From assembly GCA_017506865.1 (NCBI GenBank), contig JAFCMP010000536.1, forward strand, positions 434,001 through 498,000: a DNA stretch of 64,000 bases, in the 5' to 3' direction. The notes under the pieces are model-generated. The model searched no databases and was not told where the DNA came from. It saw only the letters and a list, made by a program, of their open reading frames with translations. The position numbers and the translations under genes are program-made. Positions 36,901 through 49,000 of this stretch are shown in pieces. Each line of letters starts with the position of its first letter. Position 1 is the first letter of the stretch. The DNA is from Tribonema minus. Its lineage: Eukaryota > Sar > Xanthophyceae > Tribonematales > Tribonemataceae.

Positions 36901-39900
36901 TATTGACATGTGAAGGTATGTTAGGTATACAGGTAGGATGATGCCTGAGAGGGTAGCAGAGTGTCATAGTCTGAGCGGGGATGTAGGTATCGTGCATGTG
37001 CAGGTATGCAAAAGTGCGAAGGTAGCGGCAGGTATGTGGCACTTGTACGTCGCCAATGTTTCAAAATATTCAAAATAGCGATGACGGCACCGGCAACTTG
37101 ATGCAGAATCATACGCTGTGACGACCGCGTCCTGCCTACGTGCAGGAGCAGAGAGTACACGCGAGCTCCGACTGTGGTGCATCTGCATCAGGAGTGCCGC
37201 TGCCGTCTCCTGATACAATGCTGGCGCTGAAGCTCTGCCACCTCACAAAGCAACGTCCGCTTGCGGAACACCTCCCTGAGCAATGCGGATCGTTGCCGCG
37301 ACCTCATCTGCGCCTCTCACACTATTGTGGAGATCCCTAGTCGGTCAGTCAGCATGTATGTACTGTACTGGGTGAATGACTGCAGCTGGTGCTGGCCACA
37401 TATCCATGCAGTGTGCTGGCGTAGCCGCACTGCCAAGGACTTCACATCACATGACACATTCCACATCGACTGTAGCATACCCAGTCTTAGCCTCTCCCGC
37501 GCTGCCGTGCAAACCTCAACTTGTTCCAACTGCAACCGCTGACGCACCTCATCTGCATTGATGATGTCACTGTTGCATTCCCCACCTGCCTTGCAAACCT
37601 CAATAACTCAACTGCAATCGCTGACGCACCCACCCTTGCGTTGACGCTGCAGCGTCACCCGGCCCCAGCCTCCGTTCCCCGCCGCCTCGCGGTGACAAAC
37701 CTTGCATGCATCCGAACCGTACTGCTGACGCACCCCACTCCGCGCTCGCGCGCGCCTCAGATTGAGGAGGGCATCTCGGATGCTCAGTGATCTAGCGAGG
37801 GGGCGCACTCGGCAGCCCGCAAACCTCAATTCACTCCAACCGCAACCGCTGACGCACCCTGCTTCGCGTGTCACGGTGCGCGCCGCAGATCGAGGAGAGC
37901 ATTACGGAGGCGCTGTGGACGGCCGAGGGCGCGCACACGGCAGCTCACAAACCTCAATTAACTCAAACCGCAATTGCTGACGCACCCCGCTTCACGCCCA
38001 CGCCGCAGATCGAGGAGGGCATCACAGACTGTTGTGGTCGAACGAGGGGGTCGCACTTAGCAGCTCGTAAACCTCAATTCACTCAAACCGCAACTGCTGA
38101 CGCACCCCGCTTCGCGCGTCACGATGCGTGCCGCAGATCGACGAGGGCATCACGGACGCGCTGTGGACGGCGGAGGGCGCGCACACGGCAGGGCTCAACG
38201 TGGCGGGCGAGCCCAGCGGCGTCCCGGGGAGCGAGTTCTGGCGCTACACGGCGGACACGGGCATGGACGAAACGATTTGGCGCGAGGCGGAGGACGAGGA
38301 GGACGAGGAGGGGGACAGCGAGGGGGAGGGCAGCGACGACTACTACTTTGAGGGGCGCGATGAGGTGAGGCAGGGGGAGGGGGGGGGTTGGGGTTTGGAT
38401 TAGGGTTAGGGTGAGCGCCAAGTACTTGGGGAGCGACGACGACCTGGGTTGGGGGGCAGATGTAGGGTTGACGGTTGTAGAAGGGTTAGGGTAAGAGCTA
38501 TTTGGGGAGCGGCGACAACCTGGGTCTGAGGGCAGGGCAGAGGTGAATTCTGGGTTGTTGACGTTCAGGGTTAGGGGTGGAATTTGGGGTAGCGCCACTT
38601 TGGAAGCTACAATGTGGGTGTGAGGTGAGGGTTAGGGCCGGGTGTAAGGCTACGGCTGGCGCTAGAACGGGTGCTACAGCAGGCCAGCGCTGACTAATCG
38701 GAGAGTGACGACGAGGTGCGTGTGATTGAGCGCTGCCACTCTACTTCGCGGGCTTGGCTACTGTAGGTATGTACGGTAACGTACTTGCATAGCAAGATCC
38801 TGCACGCGCACTGCTCGTGGCTGCGACGCTCGCAACTCTTACACCCTACGGCCGCGTCAGGGCCTAAGTGTGACAGTGCACGAGGCTCAGTGCATCTGTC
38901 GCAGTCGCTGTCTTCTACATGTATGCTCAGGGTTAGGGTTAGCGTTAATGAAAACGAATCAAAAGATCTAGGGTTAGCGTTAATGTTACCGTAGCCCTAC
39001 CCCATACTACGCCTGACACACAAGAATTGAATGCCAGTTTGCCATAATCGAGCGAGCTCTTCCTGCGCATACAACATCCGAAGAGCGGCCCGCGCATCGG
39101 GAATGACGCACTCGCGCGAATGACTCACTCGCACAAATGACTCACGTGCACGAATGACCTCATGCGCACGAAAGATTTCACTCGCACGAAATGACCTCAC
39201 TTGCGTGAATGACTCGCACACACAAACTTCTCACTCATCCAGCCAACTCACTCGCACGAGTGACTCACTCGCATCGACGGCACATGTGCCCCCGCGCGCT
39301 CTCTCTCCTTACGCAGACCACGGGGCTGAGCGGCAAGGCGTCGCGCTCTGACGACGACGGTGACGCTTTCCTATTTGGCGACGATGATACGTTCGGTGAC
39401 GAAGACGCAGTGCTGGCGGCCATCATGGAGCGGCAGACGATGTCCACGCAGGCGCGGCTCGCAGTGACCAGGGGCTGGCCCGACGGTGAGCAACTTCACC
39501 TTTGAAGTTTCTGGTGAAACGCCGCGCCTTTTGAATTTTGAAATAATTGGCCGTGCCGCCGATGGGTGGGCTTGCCGTATGTACCACGGCTAGGGTTAAG
39601 GAAGCATGGCAAGCTTGGAAACATCTGCAACAAATCACGTGTTTTGCGCCTGGCTGTCAGCGCAGTGAACAAAGCAGACAGCCGCTTTATTCCGGGAATT
39701 TTGTGTAGACAGCAAGGCTCATGGCCTGCCGCGATTTTGTTTGTCTTGCCATACACGGCATACTTCAGCAGATGCATGTCAGTCACTGAAGTTTGTGATC
39801 TACCGTGACATTACCACGGTGATGTCATCACATGCACGCAGTCGCACCTGGCAGTGATCAGGACTCTCACCTGGGCGTGCACGAATTCAACTTCAACTTG

Positions 39901-42008
39901 AACTGTGACATCAGCGTGCTGAGCCCTTGCCTTGCGCTCAGCAGCGCAGATGCTACGCTTACAGTGACCACTCAACTTGATGACATGCGTGCGCAACATA
40001 CGATGAACCACGGCCCAAATTGCAGCCGCCGCCGATGGTATCGCCCATTCAACCCATGTCTAAACTTTCCATACCTGAACTCCATGCTTTCAACCTATGT
40101 AAGCTCATGAAACCGCACAGTGGCCGCAGATGGCATCGCCCATCCATCCCGTATCCTCACGCTCCCCCACCTGCGCTCATGGCACGCCGACACTCGCCTC
40201 GCTCGCTCCTCGCGCCGTCACCACTTCAACTCTCAACTTTAATTTTAAACTTCAACTTATGACGCAGGCCACCTCAACGACACGCGCGACATGGAGACGC
40301 GCCTCGCGGCGCGCGAGGAGCTGCAGGCCAACAGCCTGCGCTACCGCTCGGAGCAACACAGGTTGTCGGACGCGCAGCTAGACGACATGGTCGACGTGGC
40401 GGCGGCCAGGCGCGCGGAGCACTTTGTGGGCGAGGTGCCCTACCAGGGCAAGTTCAGGTGCGCTCGCCGCATCACTGTTGTTTCCAGTAGGGTTGGGGTC
40501 AGGGTTAGGGCCTGGAGGCAGCCGCCGCATTGGTGTGTGTTTGCCTGTTGTTGGTCGGTCGTGAGTGTCAGGTCTGATGCACGGAGGAGTTTGTGGGCGA
40601 GCTGCCCTACTCGCACCAGTACAGATGCGCCAAGTAGGGTTAGGGGAAGGGTCTGGAGGCAGCCGCCGCATTAGTGTTATGTCAAGTAGGGTGAGGGTCA
40701 GGGCGAGGGTCCGGAGGCAGCCGCAGCATTTGCGTCTGTTTGCCTTGTTGTTGAATGTCAGCAATTAGGCAAGGTGCCAGCGATCTGATGCGCGCAGCCG
40801 TTCGTGGGCAAGGTGCCCTACGAGAGCCGGTACAGGTGCGCCAAGTTAGGGTTAGGGTTTAGGGTCTGAAGGCAGCCGCCGCATTAGTGTATGTATGCCT
40901 TCTGTTAGTCAGCTTTGTATGTCAGTTTCGACGCGCGGAGTAGTCGTGGGTGAGCTGCCCCGCACAAACCAGTACATGCGCCCACTTAGAATTAGGGTCT
41001 GGAGACAGCCGCCGCATTAGTGTTATGTTTGCCTTGTTGTTGGTCAGTTATGTATGTCGGCGATCAGGCGAGGTGCCAGCGATCTGATGCGCGGAGCAGG
41101 TCGTGGGCGAGGTGCCCTACGAGAGCCGGTACAGGTGCGTCAAGTTCAAGTGAGGGTCTGAAGGCAGCCGCCGCATTAATGGATGCTGGCTTTGTTGGTC
41201 AGTTGTGTATGTCAGGTCTGATGCACGGAGCAGCTGGTGGGTGAGGTGCCCTACGCAAACCAGTACAGGTGCGTCAAAGCAGGGTTAGGGTTTGGGTCTG
41301 GAGGCAGCGGCCACATTTGTGGATGCTGGCATTGTTGGGCACTTGGGCATGTCAGCGAGCAGGCAAGGTGTCAACGGTCAGATGCGCGCAGCAGTTTGTG
41401 GGCGAGCTGCCCTACACGGACAGTACAGGTGCGCCAAGTAGGGCTAGGGTTAGGGTCTGTTGCAAAAGTGGATGATGGCTCTGTTGAGCGTTGATGTGTG
41501 TCAGCGGTCAGGCGCGCGCCTTATTGGGCGAGCACCCCCACTTCAGCAATTGCAGGTGCGCTAATAAATAGGGTTAGGGTTAGGATTGGGATCGAAGGCA
41601 GCCGTTGAACAGAGTGACTGTTGAATATGTTGGGCCTTTCGCTGCCTTCAACAGCGACGTGCCACCTGTCAAACATACGTGCGGTACGCTCTGGTACTGG
41701 AGTACGCAGCGTTCTGCATCCTGTAATCAAATCCTGTCATTGGAGGGACTGGCGTCAGAGTCGAGCGATGTCACATGTGCGCGTAAACGGATGTGCTCAA
41801 CAATGTACTTCCCGCAGTGTACTCCAGACGTACTCCAGATGTACCACCAGTGTATCCTCACAGCCCCTCACAAAGACGCGTGTCCCTTCCGCTTGCGAAA
41901 AACAGCCCCGACATCGACGAAGACAGGTGGCGGGACGACGGTGACGATGAAGATAATCACGACAATGACTTCACCCCCGACAGTGCGCCAGAAGAGTATG
42001 ACGACTGA
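33985..42008 (+). CDS. Mitochondrial small ribosomal subunit protein mS26-like with acidic C-terminal extension, 9 exons
   Basis: Exons 33985-34041, 34264-34443, 34855-34941, 35365-35523, 36482-36637, 38137-38364, 39317-39485, 40268-40457, 41906-42008 (stop TGA). Phases agree at all eight junctions; 442 aa. Residues 1-35 are Arg/Ser/Ala-rich without acidic residues, a good mitochondrial presequence. Exons 3-5 encode a long charged coiled coil (YVKARRVYRQQ, AENRARHEAEAEKARERYLA, RNERLIAALEEESRFW) ending in LSTPERIDEGITDALW. That pattern, including the W/F...TPExx...xxxAL end, resembles MRPS26/mS26. Residues after about 256 are extra: alternating acidic stretches (EDEEDEEGDSEGEGSDD, FGDDDTFGDEDA, DDGDDEDNHDND) and an Arg-rich helix. 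mS26 is my best inference, not certain; another coiled-coil organelle protein would also fit. Four introns carry arrays of exon-edge copies. Confidence 0.72.
35633..35850 (+). repeat. Two copies of mS26 exon 4 donor edge
   Basis: The end of exon 4 plus donor (real junction 35523/35524) recurs at about 35637-35690 and 35790-35845, each with GAGAACxGGGCCAGGCA-type exon bases and GAGGTGGGTGG donor. Period about 150 bases. The second copy is more decayed. Confidence 0.85.
36796..36960 (+). repeat. Copies of mS26 exon 5 donor edge
   Basis: A copy of the last 60 bases of exon 5 with its GTATGT donor lies at about 36801-36866. Shorter pieces (GAGAGGGTATGTAGG words) recur between 36750 and 36960. 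The real junction is 36637/36638. Confidence 0.82.
37748..38070 (+). repeat. Three copies of mS26 exon 6 acceptor edge
   Basis: The acceptor CCGCAG or CTCAG plus the first 30-65 bases of exon 6 (real junction 38136/38137) recur at about 37755-37795, 37884-37953 and 38004-38065, period about 120-130 bases. The repeated intron piece CTGACGCACCCCGCTTCGCG lies between them. The copy at 37889 stays open for over 20 codons. Confidence 0.88.
38395..38650. repeat. TTAGGG-rich intron repeats after mS26 exon 6
   Basis: Degenerate units combining TTAGGGT, GGGGAGCGACGAC and CCTGGGT recur with a period near 90 bases. The GGGAGCGACGAC word also occurs in exon 6, so part of each unit may derive from the exon. 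Confidence 0.6.
40585..41580 (+). repeat. Seven-copy array of mS26 exon 8 donor edge
   Basis: The last 40 bases of exon 8 plus its GTGCGC donor (real junction 40457/40458) recur near 40589, 40793, 40935, 41090, 41224, 41385 and 41511, with period 125-205 bases. Most copies run on into an (A)GGGTTAGGG tract and a GTCTGGAGGCAGCCGCCGCAT block. The segment before the donor reads as VGE(L/V)PYxxxYR in several copies, with the xxx residues differing between copies. Confidence 0.92.
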
Positions 42009-43806
42009 GAGGGGCTGCCAAGGGGGTACCAAGGAGCGCCTGCTCGGGGCGGGGTGGGGGGGGTTGCGGTGGGGGGGCTACGCAGAGCATTCGCTGGTTG
42101 AAGTGGCACGTCACATGCGAACGAAGGGGCCCCGCTGTATGCAGTGCTGTGCGTTGCGAACCCCCCCCTCTTCAAGGTGGTGTTCAGGTTGAGCACTGGG
42201 GGGGAGGCAAGTCGCTTTCCGGCGTCCTACTGCTTTTTTGCAGTACGTCAGGGTCCACATCTAACCTTCAGCGAATGGAGAATAGGCACATGGGAAGTTG
42301 CGCTTGGTGTATTGGGGGGGGGGGGGAGGGGGGCTAGCAATGCCTAGGTAAATGAGACTTCCAACAGTCTGCCTGATTTCTTTCCTGCTTTGTCTGGAAG
42401 TCATGTGGTGCGACTTACAGTGTTGTGGTGCATGCACTGCCAATGTGACTCTACCATGCCAATCGCGTTTGTGATAATGGTCGTGCTATTCTGGTCGTGA
42501 AGCTGCCCCTAGAGCGTAGTCTGTTTCGCCATGATTTGTGTCAGAGACCTTGCTCGTGGCAAAATTTGTGCTGCGTGCTGCACAACAGAAACACAGGCTA
42601 GCTAGCGGCATATGCGGCCATTGACACTGTAAGGTTGCTGAATGGTGGAGGCTATGATAGACCCCCAGACTGACTCTCGTTGCCATCGCTACAGCTGCTG
42701 GTGAACAGGAGCAGGTTCGGTCTGAAGGGAGAGAAATGGTGGGGTACGCCAATTCACCAAGTGAAACAGAGGCTTATGGCAGGTCAAAAGATGGCAGCGA
42801 CAGTTTATTAAAATATAACTGAACTTTGACGCAGTGCTGCCCCGGTCTATGTGGGGAGGGCGTGTGTTGAGCGTGGAGCACATTGTAGCATACATCCAAT
42901 CCACAGCATGGATTTTGCTTGAGAGCACCTGAGTTCAAAACCGGTACTAGATCGTTGGCGGGGGTGGGTGGGTAGGTGGGCTGAGCGCTGCTGCACCGTG
43001 CTGGCCCCACGAAGGTTAGTGACCTTGAACATGAAGCACATGAATGAAGCACATGAAGCACTTTCAAGCATGTCTAGCATGTGTGCCAAAATTGCCCGAC
43101 TTGAAGATACTCCCAGTGCATAGCACAAGTAGAGACCGCCGCAATGACACTTGACGCTGAAGGCGCCCATAGACGTCAGCCGACAGCGCCGTCGTCAAGG
43201 TACTGCCACCCAGCTTCAGCATGAGGAGCACGCGCGGCAAACCTGCAGCTGCCTTTCCCTACAACACCTTGGGACCTCCACCGTCGTGGCCAGCGACATG
43301 ACATCGGCACCACATCCGCAGCGATCAGCAGCACAGCCGAGGCGCTGTCTGCAAAAGACACGCCGCATGAGCGCCCCCACTGACATCCTGCATCGGGACG
43401 ACGCTGACGTCTCAGCATCCGCATGTGATGTGGATGCGCCGAGCGTGTGCGCCATCGAGCGTTGCGAGCGTCAAAAACCACCGTCCATCATGGAGGCTGC
43501 CGCTGCAATGGCTTGCCAGAGCGAAGCTGTGTGTCGCCTTGTGAGTCAGCAGCGCTCCCATACGCATATGGCATTGTTGCAGGTTTTTTTTTTTGTCGTC
43601 CTGGCGCAGGAGGCGATCCTGGGGAGCGGCTCTGCGTGTCGACCTTAGTTAGAAGAGCAACAACAACGCACCAGCGGTGCTGCCAATCGTTGCAGATGTG
43701 GTGGCCATGTCGCTGCCCAAGACGATGGAGGTTTCGAAGAGCAACCGGTGCTTGTTGCTGACACGTTTCATTGTGGGCCTAGTCCTGCTGCCACTGCTGC
43801 TGTCAT
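42009..43806. other. Convergent spacer, left part
   Basis: Lies downstream of the mS26-like gene. A plus-strand frame at 43151-43648 (165 codons) is open but has no recognisable domain, and a minus-strand frame over the same bases is open too, so I do not call it. A poly-G run lies at 42316-42331. Confidence 0.35.
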
Positions 43807-43839
43807 ATGCTGCTGTGCCCTGAAGCAGCAGCAATAGTA

Positions 43840-44565
43840 AGGCACTGTACTGCTGCGGGAGGTGCAGTGGGCATTGCGCAGACAGCACAAGTAGCAAGCA
43901 TCAGCAACAGTGACACACTGGTCGCTATCTGTAGGGCCCGTTTCATCGGAGCACCGCACCACACCACACCATTGGTATGGCTTTGGGTGCAGCGGTGGCG
44001 CTGCCCAGACAGAGGAGTAATCGCAGCAGCAGAGAAACAGCGAGTCATTAGCAAGCAACAGCAACAGCGACCATGTCCGCTAGTCGCGGGGCCGCTTTAT
44101 CGCAAGCACCGTGTACAATCACATCCTCGGCGTGGTTGTGGGCGCAGCAGTGGGAACTGCGCAGACCGCGAAAGCGCAGATAGAGCACCACGCCCGCAAC
44201 GCCATGCACGGTGTTGTGCAGACTGTGACCTGGCTCATCCCAGGCAGACGCAGCAGCAGCAGCAGCAGGCCGCAGCCCCCACAGGCCCTCAGCAAAGTGA
44301 GCTTCCAAACTGCTGCTGCTGTTGCTGTCCTGGGAGGAGCCGGGTCACAGTCTGCATAACGCCGTGCGTGGCATTGCGGGTGTGTTGCTCTATCTGCGCT
44401 TTCGCTGTCTGCGGAGCTCCCCCCGCTACACCCACCACCACTTCGGCGGTATGGTGCTTGACGGTGCCTGCGACGAAGCGGGCCCCGTGGATGGCGAACA
44501 TGATCGCTGTTGCTGTTCCTTGCTCTCGCTGTTCTCTGCTGCTGCGGTGGCTGCTCTGTCTCGTG
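43840..44565. repeat. Unknown repeat family: two direct partial copies plus a long inverted pair
   Basis: A unit of about 240 bases occurs in plus orientation at 44021-44265 and in minus orientation at 44560-44320, facing each other around a ~55-base loop. Two shorter plus-strand pieces lie at about 43850-43900 and 43908-44030. Units share GCGCAGACxGCGAAAGCGCAG and CAACAGCGAxCATGT. In each arm a frame is open that reads AQTAKAQIEHHARNAMHGVV or close to it, with conservative changes between arms. The family is unknown to me; an inverted-repeat mobile element or an expressed hairpin is possible. Confidence 0.7.
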
Positions 44566-46075
44566 GGTAGTGAGTCCGTCGACAGCCTGCTGTTGCCCGT
44601 GAGCTTGTGCTGTCTATCAACGCCTAGCACCGCCCCACTGTCTGACAAAGGAACGTGTGAGTGTAAGCGGTGCCGGCGATCCGTGAACCCGCAGCTGCTT
44701 TCTCGGCGCGGCTTTCTACTCTCAGTAGCGTGTGTGGGTGTGAGATTTGCAGCCTGCGCCGACCGACTCAATCTGTCCAGCAGAGAGCCAGGCATCTCTC
44801 TGAAGCATCTTGCGACTTTCAGCCTGGATGCAAGGCGAAAAAACTTTCCGTTCTTCAACTCCGTCCTTCAAGTTGAAGTTCTTTACTTGGCCTATTTCTT
44901 TTTAAACAAGAAACTCACACTCTTCAAGCTTTGCGTGAGGTGTGACAGTTATATATGCATACATGTACCTCCAAGGGGCTCATACGCTGTTGCATCTGAT
45001 CGCATGTCACGCACATGCAAGCAACCCAATCGCACATACCCAGTGTCAACAGCAGCAAAGCCTACACACTCCCATCCGAATACTCGAGCGCAAGCATGGT
45101 AGTACATCTGACGACATGCGTTGTTCTGCTACTGACTGATGGACCACAAACCTGGGAGGTCTCACACCGCTGCATGTACAAATGCGGAGGCTGCATGGAG
45201 CACCCATGGATGTATGCTTACAGAGGACTCCAGCACAAGCGCGATGAAATTCAATAGAAACAAATGGTTTTGCTTGTCTTGAGTGCAGGCCTCGCTGTCA
45301 TGGGTCTGCGCACCAATGCAAATGATGCTGGCTGGATGCACAAAGGTTGCAGGTAAATTGCAGCGGTGTGTCTATCAACACAAGTGTGTGTTGCGACACC
45401 CGCAGCGCAAAACAAAGCAAGCTGTGCACGCATTCAACGTACACAAGAACCGTTCATGTAAAGAATCTGTCAACTCACGCGGTAGGAAAACGGCACCATT
45501 CATCAGATCAGTGCACCACCTCGTGTAATGAGCATCATGTGTATTCTATTTAGTCCAGATGTGTGGCGCGCCGCTCTGAGACTCAGCGCCGTTTTACACC
45601 CTACGCCGCTGAGAGTGCAAAGCTGCGCTGCATCCCACACTCACCCCCCGCCTTGCCCCCCTTGCGAACCCCCCAATCCCCTCCTCTCGCGAGGCGCACG
45701 CATGCCTGAGCAAGAAAGTGCACAGCTGCCGCGTTCAAGCATTGACTTAGGGTGTCCCGCGCACTGCTCTACAGACAATCACCCACTACACCAATAACAT
45801 AGCAGTACCCCTGCGAAAGCCTCTTTAGCGCTCCTCCCGTCTCCCCCCCTCTGCCCCCAGAATGTGGTGGGGTGCACGCAGATTCTGACCTTTGCTTGGA
45901 AGGGGGGGGGGGAGAGCCAGTTATAGCAGCGTGCTGTTGAAGTTAGCGGTCTCACGGCTCCCAGTTGAAGACACCAGTAAGACCACTACTGCCCTCTCTG
46001 CCTGAGTGTGAGCCTGTCTACGACTTGTGGCACCCCTTTGCTGAGCAGCTGACACAGTGTCTGAGCGCTGGTTCA
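44566..46075. other. Convergent spacer, right part
   Basis: No exon recognised between the inverted repeat and the LOV gene stop codon at 46076. An open plus-strand frame continues to 45102 but shows no domain. Poly-C at 45845 and a poly-G run at 45901-45912 are present. Confidence 0.35.
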
Positions 46076-49000
46076 CTAGTTGGCCAGCTGCTCAAAGCTG
46101 CGCGCCATGTCTTCACGCTCGCACTCCACCATCATTTCCGCCATGGATTGGCGCGTGTTGGGGAAGGGGAGAATCTCCGCATCTAAGGGGGAAGGAAAGG
46201 GGCAGGGGGGGGGGGGGGCAAACGTGGGGGGAAGGGGGGAGCAGTGAGCTTGTGTGGCGTGATGAAAGCTGCTATTATAGTAGTGCTACTGTGACAAGGT
46301 GGGGCTGTGTCCTTGCTGGACCAAGTCAGCATCAGACATCAACTTCATTGTCGTCACCTCACCAAAGTCGTATATTGATGTAAAACAAAAGTGTACACCG
46401 GTCACACACGTGATGAATTGCAAGAAAGCAACAGCACTGCGAAGGGCAGCCACTCTCGGTTGCAGGTGACCGGCCTCTAGAGGTTGCAGACTTGACCTGC
46501 CGCATCACACTTGAACCGACAACGATGCACGTGATGATATCATGCGATGGACACAGCACTGCAAAGGGCATCGCTGACCTGCTCTGATCGCCTCAGATGC
46601 GCCCACCAGAGTCGTGGTGCGCAAAGTGCCGCCAACGCGCAGTCCTTGCAAGAAGCTAGGTGACCCTGACACTACCCGCGATCGCTAAAACCCAGATTTG
46701 ATGCACGCATGCGGTGCCAGCGCGAATTCTTTAGTTCCTGTCGCTTGCGGTTGCTGCAACTGGCTACATGAAGTTCGGCAATGATTGATGTGAAGTTCAG
46801 CAGTTCAGCGCACCCACAGTCTGTCACATACAAATGCCACGAGCAGCTGTGACGTTGAGTTGTTGGTGCCAGCAAGCACATGCACATAGCTGTAACTTGC
46901 AGCTGCCACTGGCAGTTGACGCTGGCGCGAACCTCGCTGTTGACATTACTTCAACATCGAGCTTCAACTGGTGACTCACCCTCCACCTCCATCTGCACGC
47001 CGATGAAGTACGCCAGTCTGCCATTTGCGTCTCGCAGCGGGCTGATGTTGAACTGGTTGATGAACGTCGTGCCATCCTGTAGGGTTAGGGTTAGGGTTCA
47101 TCACAAAAAGAAGCAGAGACGCCCACATCAGCTGATTATGCTCTCTGGTGTGCGAGATATAGAAAGAGGCTTTCAGCGGAATAAGGCGATGCGATGCAGC
47201 TGACCTCAAACAGTTCCACGGCGCCACTGTGTTGGCGTTGAGTGCTGGCCGCAAATGCTGCCGCGAAACCAGGCGTCGTTAATGAGCAGAGCAACACGGT
47301 GATGATGGCAGCCACGGAAACCCTAACCCTAGCCCTAGCCCTGACGCTCAGTAAAGCAAGCGGGCCTGCGAACCAAGCATCAGATGATATGACAGGATGC
47401 GAGGCACAGTGCAGTTCACAGAGATACGTACGCACCAGCACATGCACTCCCAGACCTTATTGTGCTTCGCCTTAGGGTCAGGTTTAGCTAGGGTTAACCC
47501 CAAATCCCCGAACGTGTACACGTCTGCGCCTTAAGACCCGCTCGCGTACAGCTGTGTGAGGTGACCTGTCTGTGGGCCCGCAAGAGCACTTTTATTGACT
47601 TTGACTAAACACGGCTGGTAGCTCAATCTGCGGTGTGCTGACTCAGGCCAATGGTGAACAGGCACTTCCAGACCTGTTGAGTGTGCTTTGCCTTAGGGTC
47701 AAGGTGGGGTCAGCGTTGACGCAAAGTCCTGCGCATACCGTACGGCTGTCTGAGATAACAGCTGTGTGAGCTTTCAGAGCACTGTTCTTAACCCCGACTA
47801 GGTACGGCTGGTAACTCAATCTACGGTGTGCTGACTCAGGCCGATGGAGAAGATGGCGCCAGCGGATTGGGGTTGGGGTTAGGCGGCAGCAGCCGCAACT
47901 TTGGAAACACTCACTTGTGTAACTTACGATTCGTCCCTCTACCCTAACCCTACGACTCATCATCAGATGCAATCATGTTGCCATACTGTGCGACATCCTA
48001 ACGCGGTACCTGCGTTATCGAGGTGGTTATCTAAAACCAGGACTATCCAACGAGGTATCTATGTAAACAGCAAGAGCTGCAAGGTCAGCGCAAAAGACCA
48101 GAGACCTGCACGTGACCCCCTGTCTTGACCGGCCAGCGCACTGCATGCCTGCACAGGTACGTGTGCATTCCCTGCAGCAAGACATACACTTATAAGTACA
48201 CATATAGGAGAACGCTACGGATAGCTCGTGCTAATCAACATGGAGCCACCGTGTCGCCGCACGGATTGGTTCAAAACCCGTTCATCACCTTCTGCACTAC
48301 ACGCATTCAAGAGCGCTGTCGCAAGCTGCTGAACCTCTGTGTTGGGCTGCCGGCTGGAGCTGGCCTACCGAACACGTGAGACCTGTCCATACTGAACACC
48401 CATGCCTCGAACGCTAAAAAGCTTGCACACAAAAGTCTTTCTTTGACTGGTGATTATGGTGGCACTGTTTGACTCGTGGCCAATGACTGCAGCAGCGGCG
48501 ACCACGGTTATTGGTGGAAGGCACTTGCGGCTAACCACCCCTTGTCACCTAGAGCTCAACGATCTTTTTAATTCGTTTTTCATATTCCCTGCAGGAAGAC
48601 ATACATAAACTTGAAGTTTTAGATGTTTAAGGTACACGTGAGTGCACGGCATGCCTGCACAGGTACGTGTGCATTCCCTGCAGGAAGACATACATTTATA
48701 ATATAGTATATCAAGTACAAGTACACATGAGCGCCATGAGAGGGCACTGACCTTGCGGTAGTTGAGCAGGCACACGCGCGCGTGCTTGCGCTCGTTGATG
48801 GCATTGCGGATCACTGCCACGTCCTCGGGCGACGTGTCGTGACCCTGCAGGAAGCGGCAGTTGATGCCGTTGATCTCATAGCGGCTGCAGGCAGACAGGG
48901 CAGGGGCGCAACGTCAAGCATCAGAAATTGAGTCTAGAAATGCTAGTATCGAGGAGGAAGCAGCAGTTGATGCCGTTGATCTCATACCGGCTGCGCACAA

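Noticed and set aside
37140..37340. Possible exon after CGTGCAG at 37144
   Set aside because: mS26 exon 5 joins in phase to 38137 and continues the expected TPExIDEGITDALW pattern; no donor or coding bias supports an added exon.
43151..43648. 165-codon plus-strand frame
   Set aside because: A minus-strand frame covers the same bases, no domain or partner exon could be seen, and codon use is not convincing.
43807..45102. 431-codon plus-strand frame, the longest in the window
   Set aside because: It crosses the inverted repeat in different frames relative to the repeat unit's own frame and shows no domain; length is likely due to the lack of stops in GC-rich repeats.
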